NCBI RefSeq assembly: GCF_013304825.1
Contig: NZ_JAAWUO010000016.1
Location: 1 to 64,000, forward strand
DNA from: Blautia schinkii
Lineage (GTDB): Bacteria > Bacillota > Clostridia > Lachnospirales > Lachnospiraceae
Length of the DNA stretch: 64,000 nt
Reading direction: 5' to 3'
Below the pieces are notes generated by a model that saw only the letters and a list, made by a program, of their open reading frames with translations, did not search any database and was not told the DNA's origin. Both the position numbers and the translations under genes were made by a program. This document shows, one piece after another, positions 56,401-64,000 of the stretch (within the stretch, counting starts at the first letter, position 1; the number at the start of each line of letters is the position of its first letter).

Positions 56401-57947
56401 AACGGAATTGGCACTCCCGGATTAACAAAGGTGGAAAAACGGTCTGTGATCTCACCTTTTTTTACTTTTACAGCACCGATTTCAATGATCTTACAGGTCA
56501 GAGCCGAGAAACCAGTTGTCTCAATATCAAAAACAACAAAATCCCCATCCAGTCTCTGTCCTTTGGAATTTGTAACCATACCCTTCAGATCATCAACCAG
56601 ATAAGCTTCCATGCCATAGAGTACCTTGAAATCAGACTCTTTCGGCACACATCCTCCCCAGGCATCAAAGCAATGGTTCGCCTCCGGGAAAGACTGTACA
56701 ACCCCATGGTCTGTGATGGCAATTGCCTTATGCCCCCACTCATAGGCTCGTTTTACCAGTGCTTTGGCATCTGTGACACCATCCATATCACTCATCTTGG
56801 TATGGCAGTGCAGCTCCACTCTCTTCTGCGGACTGGTGTCTGTTCTTGCTGTTGTAAAATTTGCTATTTTTTTGATTCCTGTAATATTTCCGATAGTCAG
56901 CTCACTGTCAAATCGGTCAATAGTCGTAACGCCCTTCAGTTTCAGGAAAGCTCCCTTCTTAACGCTCTCTGTCACTTCCGGAACCTGTTCATTACGCAGG
57001 AACATCTTTACCACAATACTGTCTGTAAAATCTGTCACAGGAAAAATGAGAATAGTCTTTTCATTTCGGATCTCACGTTTCTCCACATCCATAACCTGAC
57101 AGCGGATGATCACCTCACCCATCTCACCGGTAATGCTCTCCAGAGAGATCGGTTCTCCATCGAAATCTCTGCCGTAAACAACATCCGGATTACTGTCTCT
57201 CCGGAATCCGAAACCGCCGCGGAAGTCGCCCTTCTGGCCTTTCTGCTGCTTCTTGTCAAAAGATTTCTTCTCATTTGATTTTTCATTCTTTTTATCCCCG
57301 GAAGCCTTCTTTGTCTTTTCTTTGGATACTTCCTCTGCTTCCGGCGCGCTCTCTTCCCCATTTGAAAGCTTCACATGCTTCAGGACATTTTCCACTTCCT
57401 GCCTGATCTGCAGGGCAGCATTTTTCCTGTATTTGCTCTCTTTCGCTTCTATGAAATCCAGCTCTACCTTGAGATCCATTCCGCACCGCTCACAGAAAAC
57501 CTTATGAAAATATTCCACGAGGATCTCACTTTTCTGGCGGGAGATCACAGTATCAGGAAGTTCCATATGCATGGTATCTTTTCCTGTAAAAGTAATCTTT
57601 GCCCTTCGAAACAGATTGTACTCCAGCATATTATAATTCCGAAGCTCCACTTCCATACTGGAACGGTAGCTCTCCAGGAAATTCTCTGGCGTATACTGCT
57701 CGGAAAGATGAAATTTTTCCACAACTGTAACAGTCATTGGGATTCCCGGAAAACACTGTCTCTCGATTTCATCCTCCAGGGCAAAAATATTCTTCTTATG
57801 GATCCATCTGCTGCTCTCAATATAAACCCTCAGATGTGTCCTTCCCGGATTCATGGAAACTTTTGTCACAAACACCATGTCCAGAAGTTCTTCCAGTTCT
57901 TTCTTTACTTTCAGATGAGGAAATACATCAAAAAAATCCTTCTCCAT
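53457..57947 (-). CDS. polC: DNA polymerase III alpha subunit, Gram-positive type
   Basis: A 1496-residue replicative polymerase with built-in proofreading. It has N-terminal domains (1-200), a Lys/Glu-rich disordered stretch (about 203-245), an OB fold (280-365), a PHP domain split around the exonuclease (start VELHCHTKMSDMDGV, 377-391), the 3'-5' exonuclease (VVFDIETTGFS, 471-481), a zinc motif (CPNPDC and CPKCG), the palm with DIDLNFSGEYQ and the helix-hairpin-helix region near the end. The ATG overlaps the stop codon of ispG by one base (TAATG), so translation is coupled. Confidence 0.97.
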   Translation of the reverse strand: MEKDFFDVFPHLKVKKELEELLDMVFVTKVSMNPGRTHLRVYIESSRWIHKKNIFALEDEIERQCFPGIPMTVTVVEKFHLSEQYTPENFLESYRSSMEVELRNYNMLEYNLFRRAKITFTGKDTMHMELPDTVISRQKSEILVEYFHKVFCERCGMDLKVELDFIEAKESKYRKNAALQIRQEVENVLKHVKLSNGEESAPEAEEVSKEKTKKASGDKKNEKSNEKKSFDKKQQKGQKGDFRGGFGFRRDSNPDVVYGRDFDGEPISLESITGEMGEVIIRCQVMDVEKREIRNEKTILIFPVTDFTDSIVVKMFLRNEQVPEVTESVKKGAFLKLKGVTTIDRFDSELTIGNITGIKKIANFTTARTDTSPQKRVELHCHTKMSDMDGVTDAKALVKRAYEWGHKAIAITDHGVVQSFPEANHCFDAWGGCVPKESDFKVLYGMEAYLVDDLKGMVTNSKGQRLDGDFVVFDIETTGFSALTCKIIEIGAVKVKKGEITDRFSTFVNPGVPIPFRIEQLTSINDSMVIDAPAIEEVLPKFLEFCEGCVMVAHNAEFDMSFIIENCKRQGIPDDFTYVDTVGMARFLLPALNRFKLDTVAKAVGVSLDHHHRAVDDAACTAEIFVRFVKMLAERDIFDVDEMNSQGAVSPDTIRKLPTYHAIVFAKNETGRINLYKLVSQSHLKYYHRRPRVPKSVLEKYREGLLVGSACEAGELYQALLRNAPDQEIARLVNFYDYLEIQPLGNNAFMLADEKHDMINSEEDLKEINQKIVKLGEQFKKPVVATCDVHFMDPQDEVYRRIIMAGNGFSDADNQAPLYLRTTEEMLEEFSYLGSEKAEEVVITNTNKIADMIEKISPIHPDKFPPVIENSEQDLKNICFTKAHEMYGDPLPKIVEDRLDRELNSIISNGYAVMYIIAQKLVWKSNEDGYLVGSRGSVGSSLAATMSGITEVNPLPPHYLCPNPDCKYSDFDSPEVKEYAGMAGCDMPDKVCPKCGTKMNKEGFDIPFETFLGFKGDKEPDIDLNFSGEYQANAHRYTEVIFGKGQTFKAGTIGTLAEKTAFGYVKNYYEERGQHKRYCEINRIVQGCTGVRRTTGQHPGGIIVLPMGEEIEKFTPVQHPANDVNSDIITTHFDYHSIDGNLLKLDILGHDDPTMIRMLEDLTGISARTVPLDQRDVMSLFAGTQALGISPEDIGGCKLGCLGIPEFGTDFAMQMLIDTKPKYFSDLVRIAGLSHGTDVWLGNAQVLIQNGTATISTAICTRDDIMIYLIGKGVESGLAFTIMESVRKGKGLRDEWIQTMKEHDVPEWYIWSCKLIKYMFPKAHAAAYVMMAYRIAWYKVFQPLAYYAAFFSIRATSFSYELMCMGKERLEYYMAEIRKKGDEASKKEQDTLKDMRIVQEMYARGFDFVPIDLYKAKAHRFQIMGDKLMPALDTIDGLGDKAADAVVDAAARGKFLSKDDFRDRTKVSKTVIDLMDDLNLFGDIPQSNQMSLFDFT

Positions 57948-59011
57948 TATGACTCCTGTTCATTCCAGGAAAGAAGCTCTTCCCGAAGTGTGTTCAGAAG
58001 TTCACTCTCCGGCACTTTCTTTACTACTTCTCCATGTTTGATCAGCAGGCCGACTCCATCACCTCCTGCGATTCCGAGATCAGCTTCTTTCGCCTCTCCC
58101 GGGCCATTTACCACACAGCCCATAACTGCAACTTTGATATCAAGAGGAATATCCTGCACCATAGTCTCAACCTGATTTGCAAGGCCGATCAGATCGATCT
58201 TGGTTCTTCCGCAGGTCGGACAGGAAACAACCTCCACGCCGCCTTTACGAAGTCCCAGTGTCTTAAGGATACGTCTGGCAGATTTTACTTCTTCCAACGG
58301 CGCACCTGTCAGGGAAACGCGGATGGTATCACCGATTCCCTGATACAGGATAATCCCAAGTCCAATGGCTGATTTAATATTCCCGGAATACAGAGTTCCT
58401 GCCTCTGTGATTCCTACATGAAGAGGATACTGTGTCTGTTTTGCGATCAGTTCGTGAGCTTTCGCACACATAAGGACATCGGAAGACTTGATGCTGATCA
58501 CAAGATTGTCATATCCCATCTCTTCGATGATGTGTACCTTGTCAAGGGCACTCTCCACAAGTCCTTCTGCTGTAACACCGTGATATTTCTCCACCAGTTC
58601 TTTCTCAAGAGAACCACTGTTTACTCCTACACGGATAGGAATATTTCGCTCTTTTGCAGTATCCACCACTGCCTTGATCCGTTCTTTTGAACCGATGTTT
58701 CCCGGATTGATACGGATCTTGTCTGCGCCGTTTTCCATGGCTGCAATCGCAAGTCTGTAATCAAAATGAATATCTGCAACAAGCGGAATATGGATCTGTT
58801 TCTTGATCTGAGATAAAGCCTTCGCAGCTTCCATAGTAGGAACTGCACAGCGGATAATATCACAGCCTGCTTTTTCCAGGGAAAGTATCTGCGCAACGGT
58901 TGCCTCCACATCTTCAGTTTTTGTATTGGTCATGGACTGGATCAGAACCGGGTTGCCTCCTCCAATGACACGATTTCCGATTTTTATTACTTTTGTATGA
59001 TCTCTGTACAT
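57947..59011 (-). CDS. ispG: 4-hydroxy-3-methylbut-2-en-1-yl diphosphate synthase
   Basis: A 354-residue iron-sulfur enzyme of the non-mevalonate isoprenoid pathway, which converts cyclic methylerythritol diphosphate to HMBPP. It has the TIM barrel with IGGGNPVLIQSMTNT and IRINPGNIG, and the C-terminal [4Fe-4S] ligands in SCPTCGRTKIDL and MGCVVNGPGEA. The Glu of that last motif is present. It precedes polC with a one-base overlap. A short intergenic gap separates it from telA. Confidence 0.96.
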   Translation of the reverse strand: MYRDHTKVIKIGNRVIGGGNPVLIQSMTNTKTEDVEATVAQILSLEKAGCDIIRCAVPTMEAAKALSQIKKQIHIPLVADIHFDYRLAIAAMENGADKIRINPGNIGSKERIKAVVDTAKERNIPIRVGVNSGSLEKELVEKYHGVTAEGLVESALDKVHIIEEMGYDNLVISIKSSDVLMCAKAHELIAKQTQYPLHVGITEAGTLYSGNIKSAIGLGIILYQGIGDTIRVSLTGAPLEEVKSARRILKTLGLRKGGVEVVSCPTCGRTKIDLIGLANQVETMVQDIPLDIKVAVMGCVVNGPGEAKEADLGIAGGDGVGLLIKHGEVVKKVPESELLNTLREELLSWNEQES

Positions 59012-59096
59012 AAAAAATCTCCTCTATTAATCTTGAAAGGCAGGTGTTTCTGAACGCCCTGCCTTTCTTTTCCATATAATTATCAGCAATATTTTT

Positions 59097-60245
59097 TCAG
59101 TGCCGGATCTCCAGCAGTTTTGATTTCAGTTCATTCTCCATCCGTCTCATATCTGCCTCTGCAGCCTGGCGTTTCACCCTGCCTTCCTGTTGGATTTTCA
59201 TCACATCATCCAGAGTCTGGATCAGCTGCTGATTGGTCTGCCTGAGAGTCTCAATATCCACGATTCCTCTCTCTGCTTCTCTGGCTGTTTCCACAGATGC
59301 AAGATGAAGAGTTTCCGCATTCTTCTTTAAGAGTTCATTGGTAAGGTCTGTAACCTGACGCTGTGCCTGAGCTGCTTCTGTGGAATGGGCAATTCCAAGT
59401 GCCAGAACCATCTGGCTCTTCCAGAGCGGAATGGTGTTCACGATGGTTGTCTGGATCTTCTCGATCATTGTTGTATCATTATTCTGGATCATACGGATCT
59501 GCGGTGCAGTCTGCATGGAAATCGTTCTGGTAAGTTCCAGATCATGAAGCTTTTTTTCAAATCTGCCGCATTTATTCTCCAGATCACTGGCAGCCTGTGC
59601 ATCCTCCGGAAGACCGCTTGTGGCTGCTTTCTGCTGAAGCTCACGAAGCTGTGCGTCGCGGACTGCCTGAAGTTTCTTTTTGCCCGCAAGGATATACATA
59701 GAAAGCTCTTTAAAGTATGCCAGGTTCTGGTCATACATCTTATCCAGAACTGCCGAATCCTTCATCAGACGCATCTGATGCTGTTCCAGTGTCTCCGTGA
59801 TCTTCGCCACATTTCCTTCTGCCTTGGTATAACGGTTCTTCAGTGTATCCACCCTGGCTGTCTGCTTCTTAAAAAAGCCAAACAAACCTTTCTCCTCGGC
59901 AGCATCAAAATCCTTCAGTTCCCCTACAACATTTGCCAGAAGATCTCCCACTTCCCCAAGATCCTGTGTCCGTACATTCTCAAGTGCAGCATCCGAAAAA
60001 TCTGCCATCTTCTTCTGGGTTCCTGCTCCAAACTGCAGGATCTGGTTCGTATTCTCAATATCGATCTTTGCAGCAAAATCATCCACCATCTTCTGCTCCT
60101 GTGGGGAAAGCACCGGTTCCTCGATTGCCGGCTCTTCTGTTTTCTCAGGTTCTTTCGCTGTGACTTCATCTTTCTCATCTGTGAGATCCGGTTCCAGTGT
60201 CAGTACCGGAGCTTCTGCTTCAAAATCTTTAAATTCTTCTCCCAT
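59097..60245 (-). CDS. telA: TelA/YaaN-family protein
   Basis: A 382-residue, almost wholly helical cytoplasmic protein of the toxic-anion-resistance (TelA) family, with the core YTKAEGNVAKITETLEQHQMRLMKDS in pieces and TIVNTIPLWKSQMVLALG near residue 275, a family hallmark. The first 60 residues are acidic and low in complexity. The start at 60245 follows AGGAGA; an upstream ATG at 60284 has no such site. Despite the name, the function is not settled; family members are linked to tellurite and cell-envelope stress. xpaC lies directly upstream, the same pairing as xpaC-yaaN in Bacillus. Confidence 0.9.
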   Translation of the reverse strand: MGEEFKDFEAEAPVLTLEPDLTDEKDEVTAKEPEKTEEPAIEEPVLSPQEQKMVDDFAAKIDIENTNQILQFGAGTQKKMADFSDAALENVRTQDLGEVGDLLANVVGELKDFDAAEEKGLFGFFKKQTARVDTLKNRYTKAEGNVAKITETLEQHQMRLMKDSAVLDKMYDQNLAYFKELSMYILAGKKKLQAVRDAQLRELQQKAATSGLPEDAQAASDLENKCGRFEKKLHDLELTRTISMQTAPQIRMIQNNDTTMIEKIQTTIVNTIPLWKSQMVLALGIAHSTEAAQAQRQVTDLTNELLKKNAETLHLASVETAREAERGIVDIETLRQTNQQLIQTLDDVMKIQQEGRVKRQAAEADMRRMENELKSKLLEIRH

Positions 60246-60357
60246 AAGCTCTCCTAAATCATTTATCCATACATAACAGTTCAAACTCAGGATAGCACTT
60301 CTGCCATCCTGATCACTCTGTTTTTGTTTCCGCCCGGCTTCCTGCCATCAATGGCAT

Positions 60358-61593
60358 TTATTTCTGTGCAGCTTCCTGTTTCATCTTTTCAAAATCATCT
60401 TCCGTCAGGCCTTCCTGTGCAAGAACTGTATGTAACACAGAAATATCTGCTGATACATCCCAGGCTGTATCACGGAAAATAGAATCAAGAAGTTTCTCGA
60501 ATGCAATATTCAACGTATCGATCGTATCCTCGATCTCACGCTTGGAGGCTGAAATATTCTCACCCTGGATTGGCTGCCTGTCCATGTCCTCATAAGCATC
60601 CAGAAGCTTCACAGTCATCGGCAGATAATAATCCATCAGTTTCCTGAGGTCCGGGATCACCTCCGGATGCTCTCCGGCACGCTCAAATATCTTCTGAACG
60701 ATCAGTTCCATTCTGGATATCTTCGCGGAGATCTCTTCTCCAGGGATCGCGTCGTTGCTCTCTCTGATCTTCACCAGGAATTCATTCCCTTTCTTCAGAA
60801 CGTCCTGTGCTTCCGGACTCATATTCTCTTCAAGCTGCACCTTCGGATCTGCTTCCTGTTTTCTGATTTCCAGCTGCTTCTGTGTTTCCTGGTATTGCTG
60901 ATATGTCTCATTGCTGGTGATCAGACAGGTCTCCTGGGCATCCACATGGCCTTCCAGAAACCATCCTTTGGCGATCATACGGCTGATATCTTTTTTTACA
61001 TATTTTTCCGGTTTTCCTACTGCCAGGGCAAGCTTCCGGAAATTACAATATGTATGATCTCCCAGTTCCTTAATATATTTCTGAAAACGTCCCAGTCTTC
61101 CAAGCCGTTTCGTTCCGGCCCCAAGAAGTACTCCACCTCCTGCTGCACCTGTGCACATCACTCCAAGCACACCTGCTGCAAGTGCTCCACTGTGGCCAAG
61201 TCCCATCCAGATCAGAAGCACCATGGCACCAAGTCCCATTCCGCTTAAAAGAATACCTCCGGAAACCGCCATCATCATGCCCTTCAGATTCTCGCCTGTT
61301 GTCTTGCCGTAAAGAAGCTCTGTCTGTTTCTTCGCAGCTTGTTCCCTGGCCTTCTTATTCCGTCCGTAATAAGGATTCTGATAAGTGTAGCTGTTCTTCC
61401 TGTAGTTCGGGTCATTGGCCGGATCAAATACGGAATTCATAGCATTTTTCAATGCTTCGCTTCCTGAATCGATTGCCTTGTTCACAGTCTGATTAATGGT
61501 ACGGCTCAGCTCATGATAGCTGTTGGAATTTACCGCATTATCTACAATGTCCTGAATCTTTTTTCCAAGATCCTCAAATTCATGATTGTCCAT
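60358..61593 (-). CDS. xpaC: XpaC-family membrane protein
   Basis: A 411-residue protein of the XpaC (5-bromo-4-chloroindolyl phosphate hydrolysis) family. It has a charged N-terminal helical part (1-100), two hydrophobic segments (about 112-165, with GMMMAVSGGILLSGMGLGAMVLL and a Gly/Ala-rich pair), then a soluble helical domain (210-411) with LGDHTYCNFRKLALAVGKPEKYVKKD in pieces, which looks like a winged helix. The start at 61593 follows GGAGG. It probably works with TelA encoded next. The biochemical role is unknown. Confidence 0.85.
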   Translation of the reverse strand: MDNHEFEDLGKKIQDIVDNAVNSNSYHELSRTINQTVNKAIDSGSEALKNAMNSVFDPANDPNYRKNSYTYQNPYYGRNKKAREQAAKKQTELLYGKTTGENLKGMMMAVSGGILLSGMGLGAMVLLIWMGLGHSGALAAGVLGVMCTGAAGGGVLLGAGTKRLGRLGRFQKYIKELGDHTYCNFRKLALAVGKPEKYVKKDISRMIAKGWFLEGHVDAQETCLITSNETYQQYQETQKQLEIRKQEADPKVQLEENMSPEAQDVLKKGNEFLVKIRESNDAIPGEEISAKISRMELIVQKIFERAGEHPEVIPDLRKLMDYYLPMTVKLLDAYEDMDRQPIQGENISASKREIEDTIDTLNIAFEKLLDSIFRDTAWDVSADISVLHTVLAQEGLTEDDFEKMKQEAAQK

Positions 61594-61688
61594 TTTTTCC
61601 TCCAGTCCATAGATATTTTTATTATAGCGAACTCCTGTAAAAATTACAAGAGAATGCAAAAAAGGAATAAAAAATTCAATTTTGCCTA

Positions 61689-61717
61689 TTGAAGTTAGTA
61701 CGTAAAAGTTTTACAAT
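61689..61717 (+). promoter_or_regulatory. Promoter of ilvE
   Basis: TTGAAG, a 17-bp spacer and TACAAT, 38 bp before the ATG. No T-box leader is visible in the short leader. Confidence 0.8.
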
Positions 61718-61755
61718 GGTAAAAAGTAAAAATTCTCAAACGGAGGAATATCGTC

Positions 61756-62781
61756 ATGGAAAAAAAGAACATTGACTGGTCCAGCATCGGATTCAGCTAC
61801 ATGCCAACCGACTACAGATATGTATCTAATTTTAAAGATGGAAAATGGGATGAGGGTACTTTAAGCACAGATCCTAACATCGTACTTAATGAGTGTGCTG
61901 GTGTACTTCAGTATTCACAGAGCGTATTCGAAGGACTGAAAGCTTACACAACAGAAGACGGACGTATTGTTACATTCCGTCCTGACCTGAACGCAGAGCG
62001 TATTGCTGCTTCTGCTGCAAGACTTGAAATGCCGGTATTCCCGAAAGAGAGATTTATCGACGCTGTTAACCAGGTAGTTAAGGCTAATGCTGCATGGGTT
62101 CCTCCATACGGCTCAGGTGCAACACTTTACCTTCGCCCTTACATGTTTGGTTCCAACGCTGTAATCGGCGTTAAACCGGCTGATGAATATCAGTTCCGTA
62201 TCCTTACAACACCGGTCGGCCCGTACTTCAAAGGCGGCGCAAAACCGATCACGATCCGTGTCAGCGACTTTGACCGTGCTGCACCTTGCGGAACAGGTAA
62301 CATCAAGGCCGGCCTTAACTACGCAATGAGCCTTCATGCAATCGTAGATGCTCACAAACAGGGCTTTGACGAGAACATGTACCTTGATCCTAAGACTCGT
62401 ACTAAAGTTGAGGAGACAGGCGGAGCGAACTTCATCTTTGTAACAAAAGACGGCAAGGTTGTAACACCGAAATCTGACAGCATCCTTCCTTCCATCACAC
62501 GTCGTTCCCTGATCTACGTTGCAAAAGAGTACCTTGGTCTGGAAGCTGAGGAACGTGAGGTCTACTTCGATGAAGTTAAAGATTTCGCAGAGTGCGGTCT
62601 TTGCGGTACTGCTGCTGTTATCTCTCCAGTCGGAAAGATCAACGACCATGGCAAAGAGATCTGCTTCCCAAGCGGAATGGAAAAGATGGGACCGGTTATT
62701 CAGAAACTGTACGGCACACTGACAGGCATCCAGATGGGACGCATCGAAGCTCCGGAGGGATGGATCCACGTAATCGAGTAA
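61756..62781 (+). CDS. ilvE: Branched-chain amino acid aminotransferase
   Basis: A 341-residue class IV PLP-dependent transaminase that interconverts branched-chain amino acids and their keto acids. Signatures are SQSVFEGLKAY, FRPDLNAERI, the PLP-Lys region with GTGNIKAGLNYAMS and the cofactor motif EVEETGGANFIF-like (TKVEETGGANFIF), then SILPSITRRSL. The GGAGGA site precedes the ATG. The codons are those of highly expressed genes. It has a promoter and a terminator of its own. It makes the effectors sensed by CodY. Confidence 0.96.
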   Translation: MEKKNIDWSSIGFSYMPTDYRYVSNFKDGKWDEGTLSTDPNIVLNECAGVLQYSQSVFEGLKAYTTEDGRIVTFRPDLNAERIAASAARLEMPVFPKERFIDAVNQVVKANAAWVPPYGSGATLYLRPYMFGSNAVIGVKPADEYQFRILTTPVGPYFKGGAKPITIRVSDFDRAAPCGTGNIKAGLNYAMSLHAIVDAHKQGFDENMYLDPKTRTKVEETGGANFIFVTKDGKVVTPKSDSILPSITRRSLIYVAKEYLGLEAEEREVYFDEVKDFAECGLCGTAAVISPVGKINDHGKEICFPSGMEKMGPVIQKLYGTLTGIQMGRIEAPEGWIHVIE

Positions 62782-62814
62782 TCGTACTTTTTTTAATCAG
62801 ATAGTACTTTTAAG

Positions 62815-62851
62815 ACAGGCTGTTTATATCAGATAAGCAGCCTGTTTTTTC
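62815..62851 (+). terminator. Terminator of ilvE
   Basis: ACAGGCTG and CAGCCTGT form an 8-bp stem followed by six or more T, 33 bp after the stop codon. Confidence 0.93.
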
Positions 62852-62886
62852 AGTTACTGTATCAGAATTTCATCTTTATATTCACA

Positions 62887-62986
62887 AAATGCACCACAGT
62901 CTGATATTAATATACCGACTCCAAAAGTCTGACCTAAACTCTAACGCTTGGAAGTCATCTCATAATATCCACTCCGCGGTGCATTT
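62887..62986. repeat. 100-nt nested hairpin between ilvE and folA
   Basis: Three pairs of arms nest in order: AAATGCACC (62887) with GGTGCATTT (62978), GATATTA (62903) with TAATATC (62963), and GACTCCAA (62917) with TTGGAAGTC (62948). The structure fits neither a simple terminator nor an RNA family I recognise. It could be a structured RNA, a long terminator of folA or a small MITE-like element. Confidence 0.6.
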
Positions 62987-63011
62987 CTCTTTGATATTGA
63001 TTCACTCAATA

Positions 63012-63506
63012 TTATTTATTCTTTCTCTCGTATTTCACAAATGCATACTCCAGATCAAAATATGTCTGCTCATCACTCTCTGCTGTGATCTCCCACTCAG
63101 GATCCTCGTCCAGATTCGGGAAATGTGCATCTGCCTCATATGCAAAATCAATCTTTGTCACATGAGCTACATCACAGTACGGAAGCATCTGTTTATAAAT
63201 GCTGTCTCCGCCGATGCAGTATACATTCTCAGACGGATATTTCTCCACTTCTTTCAGAGCTTCCTCAATACTGTGCACGACCACTGCACCTTTTACCTGA
63301 TAATCTTTATTTCCTGTGATAACAATATTTGTTCTGTTCTTAAGCGGAAGTCCGTTTGGGAAAGATTCCAGTGTCTTTCTTCCCATAACAACCACCTTGC
63401 CTGTAGTCTCCTCGCGGAACATTTTCATATCTGCAGGGATGCTGACCAGAAGCTGATTATTTCTTCCGATTCCCCAGTTCTTATCTGCTGCAACAATAAT
63501 ATTCAT
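63012..63506 (-). CDS. folA: Dihydrofolate reductase
   Basis: A 164-residue enzyme that reduces dihydrofolate to tetrahydrofolate with NADPH. It has the opening MNIIVAADKNWGIG, MFREETTGKVVVMGRKTLESFP, VYCIGGDSIYKQMLP and the acidic substrate-binding residue in the third strand. The start at 63506 follows AAAGGAATC; the frame is open to 63530 without a ribosome site. thyA lies directly upstream; the pair recycles folate used in thymidylate synthesis. Confidence 0.96.
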   Translation of the reverse strand: MNIIVAADKNWGIGRNNQLLVSIPADMKMFREETTGKVVVMGRKTLESFPNGLPLKNRTNIVITGNKDYQVKGAVVVHSIEEALKEVEKYPSENVYCIGGDSIYKQMLPYCDVAHVTKIDFAYEADAHFPNLDEDPEWEITAESDEQTYFDLEYAFVKYERKNK

Positions 63507-63541
63507 ATCTGATTCCTTTCTTGTGTCCAATATTGTTTTAT

Positions 63542-64000
63542 TTATACCGCGATGGGAATATTTTTGATTTGCGGCCAGGTCTCATAGTTCTCCACGATCA
63601 GATCATCCGTTGTAAACTTGTAGAAATCTTTTACATCCGGGTTCAGCTTAACTGTTGGTGCAGGATATGGTTTCCTTGAGATCAGCTCCTTGATCACCGG
63701 GATATGTCTGTCATAAATATGGCAGTCAGCGATCACGTGGACAAGCTCTCCGGCCTCCATATCACAGGCCTGGGCAATCATCATAAGAAGCAGGGAATAC
63801 TGACATACATTCCAGTTATTGGCAGCCAGGATATCCTGGGATCTCTGATTCAGCACTGCATTCAGAACCAGTTTGTCTTTATCCGGTTCTTTGGTAACAT
63901 TGAAAGTCATGGAATATGCACAAGGATAAAGATTCATCTCATGAAGATCCTGATGTACATAAATATTAGTCATGATCCTTCTGCTGTACGGATTGTTCTT
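63542..64000 (-). CDS. thyA: Thymidylate synthase, C-terminal part (cut by window end)
   Basis: 153 codons of the C-terminal part of thymidylate synthase, which makes dTMP from dUMP with methylene-tetrahydrofolate. The frame runs to the window edge, starting KNNPYSRRIM, which matches the phosphate-binding Arg region; then NVCQYSLLLMMIAQ and HVIADCHIYDRH follow. The catalytic Cys lies beyond or near the edge and is not visible in a PC motif here; CAYSMTF in place of PCH.. may hold it. The first in-frame ATG (63973) is inside the protein and is not the start. folA follows after 35 bp. Confidence 0.9.
   Translation of the reverse strand, partial: KNNPYSRRIMTNIYVHQDLHEMNLYPCAYSMTFNVTKEPDKDKLVLNAVLNQRSQDILAANNWNVCQYSLLLMMIAQACDMEAGELVHVIADCHIYDRHIPVIKELISRKPYPAPTVKLNPDVKDFYKFTTDDLIVENYETWPQIKNIPIAV

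Noticed and set aside
61681-61755. T-box or CodY box upstream of ilvE
   Set aside because: The leader is only about 30 nt, too short for a T-box. The best CodY-box match has too many mismatches.

Overview
The window looks like the chromosome of a Lachnospiraceae-type gut Firmicute, possibly Blautia-like (inference). The evidence is a Gram-positive PolC, CodY, MutS2, a CIRCE-controlled groESL, class III fructose-bisphosphatase, and an AICAR formyltransferase paired with a separate archaeal-type PurO behind a ZTP riboswitch. The right two thirds (about 20.2-64 kb) is ordinary, compact chromosome. The left third (1-20.2 kb) is AT-rich accessory DNA stacked in the 3' end of one housekeeping gene, rlmD.

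Left third. Three copies of the rlmD end motif, HVE[T/S][V/I]VLL, lie in the same orientation: in rlmD itself (about 20.47 kb), inside the 3' part of a large serine recombinase gene (about 7.83 kb), and in an orphan fragment (about 1.07 kb). Each is followed in frame by a different member of one small C-terminal domain family (about 90-110 residues). This fits serial insertion by a serine recombinase just after the last catalytic residue of RlmD. Each arriving element would give rlmD a new tail and push the old tail onto the recombinase. Element 2 (about 7.8-20.5 kb) is an integrated plasmid. It has an excisionase-like HTH protein, a P4-type primase/helicase, an iteron-rich origin, ParA with a small partner, a BcgI-like two-gene restriction-modification system, a MobV-like relaxase with a hairpin-rich candidate oriT, a resolvase with a candidate res site, and the large recombinase. 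A small RNA with its own promoter and terminator is predicted beside the replication gene. Element 1 (about 1.07-7.8 kb) has recombination-site-like ends but no recombinase. It carries a 1590-residue SMEK-like/STAND NTPase (probable anti-phage defence), a twice-frameshifted DUF1016 nuclease gene and a small unknown protein. A tnpV gene follows at the far left.

Right two thirds. The order is rlmD-yhaM; mutS2 with a two-component system; trmL, an AIR-synthase-like protein, a 35-residue membrane protein and a B12-type radical SAM protein; a Crp-type regulator; thioredoxin and an atypical flavin thioredoxin reductase; an iron alcohol dehydrogenase; tRNA-Phe; two cell-wall proteins; tRNA-Gly(GCC); purH-type formyltransferase and purO under a ZTP riboswitch; amidase and guaB; groESL; codY; topA-dprA-comM; an XRE regulator; fbp; polC-ispG; telA-xpaC; ilvE; folA; and thyA, cut by the window end. 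Many transcription units end in clear intrinsic terminators.

Best leads for new biology: the exchange of coding tails between RlmD and the recombinase; the defence cargo held between recombination-site-like ends without a recombinase; the predicted small RNA and origin of the integrated plasmid; and a 100-nt nested hairpin between ilvE and folA.
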